Below are positions 1 through 10,223 of a stretch of DNA of 64,000 bases, one piece after another. This stretch comes from Dioszegia crocea (taxonomy: Eukaryota; Basidiomycota; Tremellomycetes; Tremellales; Bulleribasidiaceae). Made by a program: the position numbers and the translations under genes. Location: positions 907,082-971,081 of the forward strand of contig BCKK01000001.1 of NCBI GenBank assembly GCA_001600615.1. The letters are read 5' to 3'. A model generated the notes under the pieces. The model did not search any database and was not told where the DNA came from. It saw only the letters and a list, made by a program, of their open reading frames with translations. Each line of letters opens with the position of its first letter. Position 1 is the stretch's first letter.

Positions 1-1218
1 AGTACTGGGCACTGGTCGAATGACGGTGTCGCATGGAAGGAGGGGGTTCGAGGGGTTCTTGTGTAGGGATAAAGGGGAAAGAAACCTCGGGCGCCCAGGC
101 TGTGCCCCATGTCGACGGGGCGGCCGCGGGTGGGAAAGTGTCATGCCTAAAAAGAGGGGGCGGCTGTGGGGCAGGATTGAGTGGTGCTGTCTGGAAGGGT
201 GGGACAGTGTTGGAGTAGACCATCGGCGCGTAGTCTGGGTTGAAGGTAGGATTCGCCCGGGATGAGGGGGTGGCGAGTGAAGGTGGCCCTGCGTCGAAGC
301 CGACAAAGGCCTGTGCAGAGGAGACACTGCCATAGTCTACATTCGCGAAAGGGTCGGTAAATTGGATGGGTGGCTGAGGTGATGGTGGGTGAGGCGAATC
401 AAAGGATGATTCAAAGTCTGGAGATGTCAGCCTGGATGAAGATGGGCTGGCAAAGACATACATATATCGCCAAAGATATCTTGCCCGGCTGGCGGCTCCC
501 ACTCATGTGAAGAAACATCCGCTTCCTGCTTGACGGCCCCTACTTCCAGACTCGGCAGTGCCTCCTCCGGATATGCTGGGGTTAGGATAGCATCGCCAGT
601 GCTGGCCTGACTTTCTCGTCGAGACAGCAGGTAGGTATCCACCCTAGACTTCTCACTGTGCACGCTGCTCGTCTCCGCCCGCTTGCTCGCCGAAGTCCGT
701 CTGCTCACCGGCGCCGACTCAGACCGTGATCGCAGGCCTGAGCCTGTGCCGCGCCCGGAAGTCCCCTCATTCTCGATTCCACCGTCAGCCTCTTCGACCG
801 GATAGTCACATCCGCAGTCATCCTCCTCCGCGCCCGCCTTCAGTCGCTTGCGGTAGTTGTGATGTCGGACACAAGCGCCGCAGTGGGGTTTGGCAGCATC
901 GCATTTTGTGCGCCGGCGCCGACAGGCAGAACACGCCGCGTAACGACGGAGTTGGTCATGCCGAAAGACATTTTTGCCCCGGTGGGAAGACCCATCGCCT
1001 ACTGTGGATGCAGCGCAGGTGGAAGCGCCGGAGGGAGGATGTGCCGAATGGATAGTGGCCCTGCGAGTCCGAGTCCGCTTTGCGTGAGGGGAAGACAGTG
1101 TGGAGGAAGTATGTGATGGGTACGTGTTGGCTCTGGTGATGTCGTGGGGGGGTGTGGCTGGTCGAGTAGATTTGTTGAGTGCGACTCTGCTAGAGCGTCG
1201 GACGGAGGGGATTGTCAT
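1..1218 (-). CDS. Zn(II)2Cys6 fungal transcription factor, C-terminus cut by window edge
   Basis: Probable DNA-binding regulator of the fungal zinc-cluster family, expected in the nucleus. The start is the ATG at 1218. A basic N-terminus is followed by a Cys cluster at residues 96, 99, 106, 113, 116 and 135 (or 137), i.e. C-x2-C-x6-C-x6-C-x2-C-x18-C with Arg/Lys between Cys2 and Cys3, as in Gal4-type domains. The last spacing of 18 is longer than the usual 6-9. One intron at 418-461 (minus GTATGT donor, CTGAC branch, AG) joins exon 462-1218 to an exon that stays open to base 1. That exon encodes a Pro/Ser/Thr-rich stretch typical of a disordered activation region. No fungal-specific middle homology region is visible in the part present. 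Target genes cannot be guessed. Family is confident; the exact last zinc ligand is not. Confidence 0.85.
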
Positions 1219-1868
1219 GGCTGTGCTGCCTAGCAGATGAGAATGAGATCAGCCGGAACATATAAAGAGCAAAGATAAGAGTGCGGTCCGAGTTATCAAT
1301 ACAAATCCAAAGGAGGGTCAGTCAGCAGTAGCGTCGTGGACCTCACCCGACTCAAGCTCTCGGGACCGGTCGTCGGGCACCCCGTGGGCTGCTCCGTCTA
1401 TAATCAGTCCTGATTTGTAGAAAAAGCTTCAGAGCGCCTCTTCTCGGCACTGAATCTAGAGGGGGGGCGGTGCGGCGCTTTATCAGCTCTTCAGCCTCAT
1501 TCCCATGCTGAGTAAGCTGCGAGATCTACCACCTAGAGACGCGACGTGACACGGGCCCGACCTACTCCGACGGCCGAGTCTGGCCGCCATCACGGGTCGG
1601 GAAACGTTGACGCCGATCAGAGGCGTCGGTACACACAATCTAAAGAGGATCTGCTAGTGCAGATCTCGTATTTTTTGTTTCTGGGAACGAGCGTGAGGCG
1701 AGAGGGACCCGCTGATCATGGGAATCTTGGACGGATATACCTGAAGTGGCAATAAGTCGCTCGGCATCGGTGTGCCGCGGCCGCTCATCTTTCTGGCCTT
1801 TTCTGGCCCGTGTTTTCTCATGCTCTGTCTGAGATCTGTGATCTACAGCCGATCGGACTAAGTACACA
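1219..1868. other. Intergenic, zinc-cluster promoter and ABHD12-like 3' region
   Basis: About 650 bases without a supportable gene. The right side is the 3' flank of the leftward ABHD12-like gene and the left side is the promoter of the leftward zinc-cluster gene, with an A/T-rich TTTATAT-like stretch about 45 bases before its ATG. Short open frames here show no domain or splice context. Confidence 0.5.
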
Positions 1869-3385
1869 CTATAAACGTGCTGACCGCTTGACGAGGTCCA
1901 GCCCTCCCTCTGTCCAACCTAAATCATTGTGGCCGCCAAGCTCGCCTTCCCAAAATCTGACTGAACCCCCACCTTTACCCGCAAACGACCGCACGATGCC
2001 CCAATTGGGCACCTCAACGTCCTCCACCTGTAGCGTGTCCGTGTCAGAGTTTTCACGATCCACCAGCTTTTGGAAGAGATGTCGAGAGTGAGTGATGGGG
2101 ATAGTCCAGTCATTGCGGGCATGCATGAGGAGTATGGGGATATGAGGGGAGATGTGCTGTCCGGTTAGCGAGCCGATCGGGATTGATGGGACCATGCCAG
2201 TCTGATGTACAGATGCGAATGGACTAAACTCACTGAGATGGCCTGAATTGACTCAAACTTGTGCTTCAAGATATAGTTTAGAGTAGCTGGCATGTCAGCT
2301 ATACCTCTAACGACAGTACATTGCAGCTTACATGTCAGACCCGGTATACGTCCCATACGCGCCATGAAAGGCAGGAAAGCTAGCGTGGTGTAGTCCAGCA
2401 TAACGTCGGTAATCGAGGTGAAGGGGCTGACGAGGATGACGGCGCGCAGGCGATCTGCGAGTTCTGCGAGCGTAAGCCAGCTTCTTCACCATGACTATAA
2501 GCAAGCTTACCCTCGTCCGAGAGCTGAGCAGCTAGCTGAGTGATCACTCCAGTTCCTAGACTATGGCCCATCAGGATAATGTCTGCCTCTGATGGGACGG
2601 CGGGGTCACTGGGTAGAGGTCCCTTCAGGCGGTCAATCGTATCGGTCACATAGTCAAGGACGGTCCGCGCGTCTAGGACAAGGCCGGCAGTCGTCGGACT
2701 ACCCGTCGAGTCACCAAACCCTCTATAGTCAGTAACAACGACATTGCTGGAATGTCAGCTGAAGCTCAGGCGCCAATATCGTACCAGTCAAGTTGCTGGG
2801 ATAGGGCAGTGTAAATGCGAATCCGGTATGGGACCGCTCGATTAGCGGCCTGTCTAGTCAGCTCTGATCTCTCAATATGTCCGACATCACTCACATTGCC
2901 GTGGAAGAAGAGGATTGTCGGTCGTTCGCTTAACGCCCTCTCAAACACCTCCATGGAGAATGGCTCGCGGGGCGGGAAGTCAGCCGTAGCGGATTGATAT
3001 ATAGACCTTGGGCTATAAGGTCAGGGACAGAAGGTGAAGATTGCGATACTCGACGTACATACAGGATATGCCATATGCCTAATCGCTGCCCGTCCGGCGT
3101 ATCAAGATAGAAATTGCGCGCTTTTGTGGCTTGATTATCAGCTCTATGGTTATTGGCGGATTAGGAAGCAATGCGTACGTGCCAGACCAAAACGCTCAGT
3201 GACGGTCAGTGAGCCGAACGGCCAGTTGGCATGGTGAAGATATACCAATCTGCACAGGTCAGTGTGACCTCTTCCAAGGATGCAGGAACAACTCACTCTC
3301 GCTGTATTGGGGGTATCCAAACGAGCAGCAAAGCCAAGAGGATCACTCCGCCAAAGACGAAAACAAAGAGGATCAGCGGTATCAT
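1869..3385 (-). CDS. ABHD12-like membrane-anchored alpha/beta hydrolase
   Basis: Predicted serine hydrolase of the ABHD12/13 group, whose animal members act on monoacylglycerols and lysophosphatidylserine. Nine exons could be rebuilt: 3297-3385, 3179-3249, 3063-3120, 2895-3006, 2785-2849, 2511-2746, 2332-2463, 2234-2286 and 1869-2156, giving 367 residues with consistent phases. The N-terminus (MIPLILFVFVFGGVILLALL) is a single hydrophobic segment, so the protein is likely membrane anchored. Then come the ABHD12-style NFYLDTPDG..LGIWHIL block, the FFHGN oxyanion strand, the DYRGFGDSTG strand, the nucleophile elbow GHSLG, an Asp region (LLMHARNDWTIP) and the terminal His in GGHND. The full Ser-Asp-His triad is therefore present. 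The substrate is inference. It diverges from the kinase gene across 507 bp. Confidence 0.88.
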
Positions 3386-3892
3386 CCGCGGGAGGGACGA
3401 TCTACCTCGCCAGACTGCCAAAGTAGATATGTAGAGGCATGAGATCGATCAAGAGGGAACCTCGCGCCTCGGCTTCATTCGCTGGACGTGACCGTGCCTT
3501 AAAATGCCCGTTGTTGCTGCCACCTCAGCTCGATGCTTTACACCTACTTGATCCTATCTCATCTCTGAAGCCCCACATAGGCTTGGACTTAGCATCTGTA
3601 ACTGCTGCCTACATACCATGACTCGAATCATCAGCGACAACGGCGCTTTCTGCGCTAAAATTAAGGTTTCAAAGGGGGTCCGAGCTGAATACATGTCAAA
3701 GGACCCCTGCCTTGCCTGACTACTCCCGAACTAGAACTGACCATCACTTGCCTCTGTATTCCTACATAAACCAGATAGTGAGCTTCAGTAACCTCCTACT
3801 GGTACGAAAGCGAAAAGCTGACTCGTCTAGACACCTCAGCGCAAGTTGGATTTCACGAGAAATCAACGCCGTGAATCTCGACGACACTCGCT
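3386..3892. promoter_or_regulatory. Divergent promoter, ABHD12-like / MLKL-like kinase
   Basis: A 507-base gap between two start codons facing away from each other. No clear TATA box or repeat was seen, and it is inferred to hold both promoters and 5' leaders. Small open frames inside lack any protein-like features. Confidence 0.45.
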
Positions 3893-6800
3893 ATGCCGTC
3901 GCCGCCTCCGCCCACAACACCGCCCAAGGATGCCAGACCACTCTCTCCTCCCGCTGTCCTACCATCAAGGAAGAAATCACCCTCCTTCTCCAATCTCCTT
4001 CGACCGTCATCCGCCTCACTTCATTCCACGGATGAGACCTCGGTGTCATCCGGTAGCGGTACGACGGAGAGGGAAGGGGGCAAATTGTCATCCAAGGTCA
4101 AAGTTTTCTTCAGCAAAGACAAACGACAACCCTCATCGTCGTCTCTAGCCTCGGATGTCAAAGTCCCGTCGGTCAGTGGCAGTGTGACCACCAGTTCTGC
4201 CTCGACAGTAATCATCGGACCCAAATCCCCCTCCGCCACTTCACCGAGCACAGCCTCCGGTCCCTCCCTTAGTAACGCATTGCAAATCTCCACGGGAGGT
4301 ATTGTCAGTGGTATCGTGGGTCCCAACACTATCGCCCAAGCCCTGCCCCTCGTCGCGAAGACTGGCTCCGACCAGTTCAGGCATGCCGTCAAAACAGCTG
4401 AAACGTCGGTGGACCGAATGCAGACTGCGGCAGTGTGGCTTGGGATTGCCGCGCAAGGGCTATCGGTTGCTGGGGCATGGCTGCCAATGGTTGGTCACGG
4501 TGTGCAGGCGGTAGTATCTATGCTGGAGATGGCGAAGGAGATCGGGATTGCCAAGGTTGCTGCTTTGAGATTGGTACATCCCTCTCCTTGTTACTCTGCC
4601 TGTCGCTGACAATCAGGTCGAGCGCTGCGCAGAATATACTTGAAGCCGTGCTGAGCAAGGTCAAATCTCAGAACGGACAGGTGTCGCTCGAGCTGCGTCA
4701 AGACGTCAATCGCCTTCTGACGTGAGTTCAAACCAAACCCTGTACTGTGCAAGCATGACTGACTTGTCCAGAAATATCCACAATACCGCATTCCTTCTCA
4801 CCAAACTCGCCAATCGGCCCTTCTTCAAGCTATGGCTTCACGCCGGCGAAGTCCAAGACCAAATTGCCGAAGCGACTACCCAGATCGATATCTTCTTCAG
4901 CATATTCCACGTCCAAGCGGCCTTGACGACCAATGCCATGCTGGAGCAAGCGAGGAATGATAGAGAGGCGGATCAAACTATCCTGCGGGATATGATACAG
5001 GACGGGATCAAGGATGAGAATGTGCTGCTGAGCATGTTGGTGAAGAAGGGTGAGTCGACTTGCAGCGGATAGGATAGATGCTTATATTCCAGCCGACGAA
5101 CAGCAAGAAGCGATCAAGACTCTGCAGAGAGCACTTGACAATATACGATATCAGCAAGGTCAAGCCAATGACTATGATCACTCTCCTCAGGGCTCGCCCG
5201 AACTAAACGCTCGCTTCTCCCAGTTGATGGAAAGCCCGACCAGCTTGACTATCGGTCTCCCGACGACAAGCCCGCTTTGGCTGCCCGATTCGAACAACCG
5301 CACCGGAAGGCGTCAATCCACTGCTACGTCTCACTCGAGCGAGAAGACCGATACGAGTCACCTTAGCGTTCAGGCGCAAAAAGGCGAGAGCCTGCCTCAC
5401 GGCGTCTTGGGCGATGTGGATGAGATGGGTAGGGCAGGTGACGCGAAAGGAGAGAAGGGAGATAAGGGGGAGAAGGACCATGACACTGTGAGAGCTGCGG
5501 GACGGGTGACGACGAGGTCCGCAGCGGTGGACAAGACGGATCCGAGGAGGCTGTTCATTGAGAAAGCCTTGGACGTAAGTGATTGTTTTGAGATGCTTTC
5601 CCAGTAGAGTGATGCTCATGACTCAGGTCCTTCGCCGCCACTCAGCTGCTACGGACTATGGCGTTCCAGATTGGACCATTACCTCGCTGGAGATTACGCA
5701 CGACATCCGTTTGGCGTGAGTGAACAGCGATTCAAAATCGGGCCCAATGCGGAAGCTGATATCTCCAGCACTTCGTTCTTTTCGACCATATGGAGAGGTG
5801 GATGGCAGGGCGAGAAGGTCGCCATCAAGGAATTGCACCGCAACATCGACCGATCACTGTTCATCAAGGAGGTTGAAGTGTGGCGGAGGCTGCGTAGCAA
5901 GCACGTCTTGCCATTCTTTGGCGCCTCGTCTACCACTGGCCCGCCCCCTTGGTTCATGGTGTCTCCTTACAGTGAGCTATGTGATGTTTTTTCGCGCAGA
6001 ACTTTGCTGAAAAAACAGTGCAGAACGGCAACGTTTTGAGCTTTCTGCGAAATAGCCGATGGACTTCTTCGGAGCGTCGACAGCACATACTGTGCCTCGT
6101 TCGTGAGATAGCTCAAGGCATGGAGTATTTGCACTCTCGAGATATCCTCCACGGAGATTTCAAGGTGAGTCAGGCACTATGCACATGATCTGTACTGATC
6201 TTCAGGCCGCCAATGTACTCGTCAGCGATATCGGCGAAGCTCTGATCTGCGACTTTGGCCTCAGTCAGCTCAAATCTGATCTGACGAGCCGGTCCGACGA
6301 AGATCCCGAAGCCCACCGATCAGCGAGCGGGACCATGCGGTGGCAGAGCCCTCAGCGTCTGCTCGGCAAACCTCTCACTCCCGCTTGTGACGTTTACGCC
6401 TTTGCAGTCACTGTCTGTGAGCTGTACGGCGTCCAGGATGGTGAATCGACACCATTCGGATATGTCGACGATAATATCGTCCGACAAAAGGTCCTCGATG
6501 GCTACCGGCCCGACAAGCCTGCTCATCTGCCAAAAAGCCTTTGGGCGGTGGTTGAGCGATGCTGGAGCCAGCGCCCAAACGACCGACCAACCTTCGAGTC
6601 GATCGTCCAGGATCTTACCAAGCTGGTCGATGCTGGGAAGAATCGTCCATTGTCCCGCGAAGACTCTCCCAGTACCAGCAGTGGGTCGTTCGACACTGCT
6701 CCGGAATCGCTACACCAGGTCGAACAGCACGTTCTATCCCCACAACTCGTCATTCGCCCTCTGCCCGAGGATGACGGCGTTTCCTCTTCCAGCGGATCGA

Positions 6801-7726
6801 TCCGCTCAATCCCAGAACATCTCGCTCGAGAGGCTTCCTTCGAATCAGATAGGGCGGAACGTCACTACCGTCATTATCTCAATCACGACTTTGACGACCG
6901 GCTTACAATCCCTCTTTGGTTCCCGTCTGAGATCTCCCTCGGTGCTGTTGGCTACATCCGCCACGGCAGCTTTGTCAAGCTGTTCGATGCCACTCGCCTC
7001 AATCTCGAGATCAAAGAGGTGCCGCCAATCGTCCAACTTGACGAGTTTGCTTCCCTCTCCACGTCCAAGTCCCCGGTGAACGTGCAGAACGTGGCGGATA
7101 AGGGTTGGGAGCTGGTACATTCGGCATGGCTGAACTTTATCAAATCTTCGGGCGAGAAGTCTCAGTGAGTACAGCATACTTTTTGGAGTTCATCGCTGAT
7201 TGTGCAGGAAATCCATCAGCCGACAATACTCCTTCCCCCTCAAACCGGGAGGCAAGCAAGCCGTCCTAGTTGTTGACGACGCCGATTTCGAAATCTACAA
7301 ATCTTTCTCCGAGGCTCGAGCCTACCTCACCGGAAACATCGAGTGGATCCTCAAATACTACGGAGATGCACATCATGTCGTCAAGGAGGACATCATCATC
7401 GTGGTAGGCAAATTGTGCGCCAACAATTACGCCATGGTGGTCTCGAAATTCGCTCCGAGGACGACGCTCATGTTCAATGTACACACCGAGGCGCAGAGAA
7501 AGGCTGGGGAGGCATGGGGCACTTGGACTGTGAATAGGCAGACGGTACAGGATGAGCCGGAGTTGCAATATGTCTGCAAGGTGTCGACAGTGTCCGCCAG
7601 CCCGAGGTGAGTTCGAGACGCTCTGTCCGGTGGATGAAAGGCGTCAGCTCATGTATCAGGGATGCGGTGCTTCTCGCCAAGCTCAAGTTCCCCGCTGGCG
7701 GTGGTGAACCAGCCTTATACCCTTGA
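3893..7726 (+). CDS. Protein kinase (TKL-like) with MLKL-like helical N-terminus
   Basis: Ten exons could be joined (3893-4573, 4633-4721, 4772-5049, 5093-5574, 5627-5715, 5769-5971, 6019-6164, 6206-7164, 7208-7606, 7660-7726), giving about 1130 residues. Residues 1-95 are Ser/Thr-rich. About 95-345 is a helical, partly hydrophobic region resembling the four-helix adaptor/MLKL N-terminal fold seen in basidiomycete proteins. A Ser-rich linker follows. The kinase domain spans about 530-800: VAIKEL lysine (about K560), catalytic loop HGDFKAANV, DFG, the GTMRWQSPQ activation-loop end and the CWSQRPNDRP block of TKL/RIP-like kinases. The Gly-rich loop is degenerate (LATSFFSTIWRGGW). A third module, about 855-1130, contains WFPSE..LGAVGYI..G.FVKLFDA and resembles a recurrent basidiomycete domain. 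Catalytic Lys, Asp and DFG are kept, so activity is plausible. A role in signalling or regulated cell death is inference. The second intron boundary (acceptor at 4632) is the least certain. Confidence 0.85.
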
Positions 7727-8168
7727 GCGCTTGAGCGGGCGGAGCGGTGCGGACATGAGGAACATGCCTAGACCTGCGCCCAGGTCAGCGGTCAAGTTGA
7801 ACCAGAAAGCCGTCTGAATAGTCGTGTCATGTAGCGCATGTCAGCTCGTGTGTCAAAGGTCCGTTGCTCTGCAGCTGATGCGCTGATCAGCTGACCGTCT
7901 AACGTCTATTTACGGACCGCTGGTAGGGCCACTACTGAGATGCATGCCGAACAGACGCGGAATGCTGACCCGTTTCAGAATTAGCTCATGACGTCATGCC
8001 TATTTACACCTCCAAGACGCGTCCTGTCGGCAGCCTCAAGTTGCGGCCTAGCCTGACATCCGACTTGATATATCTAGTCAGCCTCAGCCGCAAGAGATAT
8101 TGGTCAAGCATGTATCACGATACTCCTGAGATATCCAACTCCCACGGCCAAACATAACGATCGCGACA
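7727..8168. other. Intergenic, kinase 3' end to DLH-like promoter
   Basis: About 440 bases between two rightward genes. No RNA gene, repeat or convincing open frame was seen. The part nearest 8169 is presumably the promoter of the DLH-like gene. Confidence 0.45.
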
Positions 8169-9268
8169 ATGGAGATCTTCAATGGACATCCCCTTGCCGG
8201 TTCCCCGCGAGGGACTTGGGAGGCGATCAATGACAAGCGGACAATAGCCAGATATCGTGCCGTCCCCGAAAAGTACGAGGGCGGAAAGAGCGCCGTGATA
8301 CTGCTGTATGATCAGTACGGCCTGGGCAATAAGTCATCGCAAGAAGTTGGGGACATGCGGGGGGATCATGCGACTCTGCTGACTATAGCCAGGACAACGC
8401 AAAGTACCTCGCAGATATATGGGCAGAACAGTTCGGTCTGCCTGTATATGTCCCAGACTACTCTCGTGAGTGTGTCCGAAACCTGACGATCGTATAGCTG
8501 CTGATATCTACGCAGCGACCCCGGTCAAGCCGCCATCATTCAATTGGGCCGACCCCGATCGAGGCTACCTCAGGCGCTTTGTCGACTACTTTGTTGACCT
8601 CAAATTCATCGTAACGGAGTTCGTGCCCCTTGCGGGTCTCGAGGGCAACCAGATCTGGAATGACAGGATCAAGGCGGCTGTACTGGAGCTAGCCTCTGAG
8701 GGGTATGCCAATCTGCATGTCATTGGGTGAGCTTTTGCACTCCACCCGAACACGCTTTGATATTCCGGGCTTCATATCTTCCGCCAGATTCTGTCGCTAA
8801 CTCATAGCAGATACTTCACAGGGGCCGATCTTGCCGTCCAGCTCTTGGCCGATTCCACACCGGCCATATCCAACCACATCACCTCGGGCGTATTCATCTA
8901 CCCTCGCAAGCCGAATTTGGACCATGCCCGAGGGGTGCTCAAACCAACTTGCTGGCTTATCAGACCCACAGCACTTCTCAAGCCGGCCCATGAGGACCTA
9001 CCGCCGTTCCTGAAGGCGCAGTCGGAAGGGGGGGCAACTGCATTAGCAACGGAAATCCAATTCCACACATTTGACGGTGAGTAGTGACCCTTCACACGGG
9101 GTTGCCAGCGATGGAGCTGATGAAATAGGATCCTTGCGAGGTCCATGGGGTCTTCCTTTCTTCTTCGTGGACAAGTCGTCGGATCCACTGCGGAACAATG
9201 ATGATGTAGTGGATGGTAATCGGGCGAATGTGACTGCGTTGACGTTCCTGCGAGGGGAGACAAGTTGA
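8169..9268 (+). CDS. Dienelactone-hydrolase-like protein lacking the usual nucleophile
   Basis: An alpha/beta hydrolase fold protein of the dienelactone hydrolase family, rebuilt from five exons. The start is the ATG at 8169. Landmarks are the early YDQYGLGN strand (DIFG-like in the family), the VPDYSPTP strand and the central elbow. In the family the elbow is GYCxGG with a catalytic Cys, but here it reads GYFTGADLA, so Phe replaces the nucleophile. The usual EHGF-like His region near the C-terminus is also not obvious (FDGSLRGPWGLPFF). The protein may be a non-catalytic relative. Intron 1 (8346-8392) uses a weak GTTGGG donor but is required to keep frame and gives DNAKYLADIW immediately after. 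Other introns have GTGAGT/GTGAGC donors. It converges on the Dabb gene with 97 bp between stops. Confidence 0.75.
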
Positions 9269-9365
9269 TGAGACATGTGAACGAATGATTTGATAGCCTC
9301 AAGTTGTAGTCGTAGCTGGTAAGCGTATGTGTTGCATGTCCATGTGCATGAAATCGAATGGGCAC

Positions 9366-9828
9366 TCAGTAGGCTCCGTCCGTAAAGTCCAACACCGTCA
9401 CACCGTCAACTTTGAAGTCTGACTTGATCTTAGACTGCAGAGTGATTAGTCTGATCTGTTAATCGGGTCATCGCAACCCACCTTGAATGCCGCATGCTCC
9501 GGGTCTTTCCACAAGTACCACTGAAGATCCTGGTCGTTCTGACCGATCAGCGAGGTGTGAAGAACGATGCACATCTGAGACACTGACTTCGAACTCCATC
9601 AGGAACACCACCTTCATACCCTTCTCGTGTCCCTCTACGCTGGTCTGCTTGCCACCCCGGAATGATTTGATGGCCTTCTTGCCATTGGGGGTAATAACGG
9701 TGTTCTCCAACTCGCGAAGGGATTTGGTAAGATTGGCGACTGCCGTCTCGTCGGGAGCGGAGAAGGACACTGTCTGTCAGTTAAAGGTATTCGGATTGCT
9801 TTGACCCACCAATGTGAAAGATGGACAT
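9366..9828 (-). CDS. Dabb (stress-responsive alpha/beta barrel) domain protein
   Basis: A small protein of about 108 residues from four exons, starting MSIFHIVSFS at 9828 and ending DFTDGAY. It matches the dimeric ferredoxin-like Dabb family in length and pattern: a first beta strand rich in hydrophobics, a helix with NLTKSLRELE, then KVVFLMEFEN and the DLQWYLWKDPEHAAFK signature. Members are dimeric barrels found in stress proteins and a few small-molecule enzymes, and the function here is unknown. Exon 1 encodes only the first six residues. Introns have GTGGGT, GTCAGT and GTGGGT donors. The same-strand neighbour upstream is the folate dehydrogenase gene, about 395 bp away. Confidence 0.72.
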
Positions 9829-10223
9829 TGTGGCTGTAAGGCAGAAGAGGGTACAGAGCTCAAGTCATCGCCTACTGCGCCTGTGGTCCCGACCGGACGA
9901 GCTTCGAAGGATGTAGCAGGATATAGCCGGCGAGGCTTCACGTCATCCGTGCCTGGACGCAAGGTATGGAAGGCTCGGGCTGGCTCAAGCTGGCTCAAGC
10001 AGTGCTCTGATGTATGCTAATTCGTCCCCGCGAACAGGCTCACGGTCGCACCTGCCTTCTGGTACGTATGCTGCGAGTAATGTCCAAAGTAGATAAAAAT
10101 GAAAAGGTAACATGAAGCCGGGAATTTGTCTACCCAGTGGGTTACTCCCATCTAACGCCACCCTAGTACAGACCCATATCATCCCGACACCGACGTCTGC
10201 TTCGCCATCACACTAGTCTCCAC
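9829..10223. other. Intergenic, Dabb promoter
   Basis: About 395 bases between the leftward folate dehydrogenase stop and the leftward Dabb start. Nothing beyond promoter sequence could be supported. A short direct repeat (GGCTCAAGCT, twice) occurs near 9977-9998. Confidence 0.4.

Noticed and set aside
1546..1867. Short frames between the zinc-cluster and ABHD12-like genes
   Set aside because: Under 80 codons, no splice partners, no recognisable protein features.
4021..4392. Minus-strand frame opposite kinase exon 1
   Set aside because: Complement of the Ser/Thr-rich N-terminus of the kinase; no motif support.
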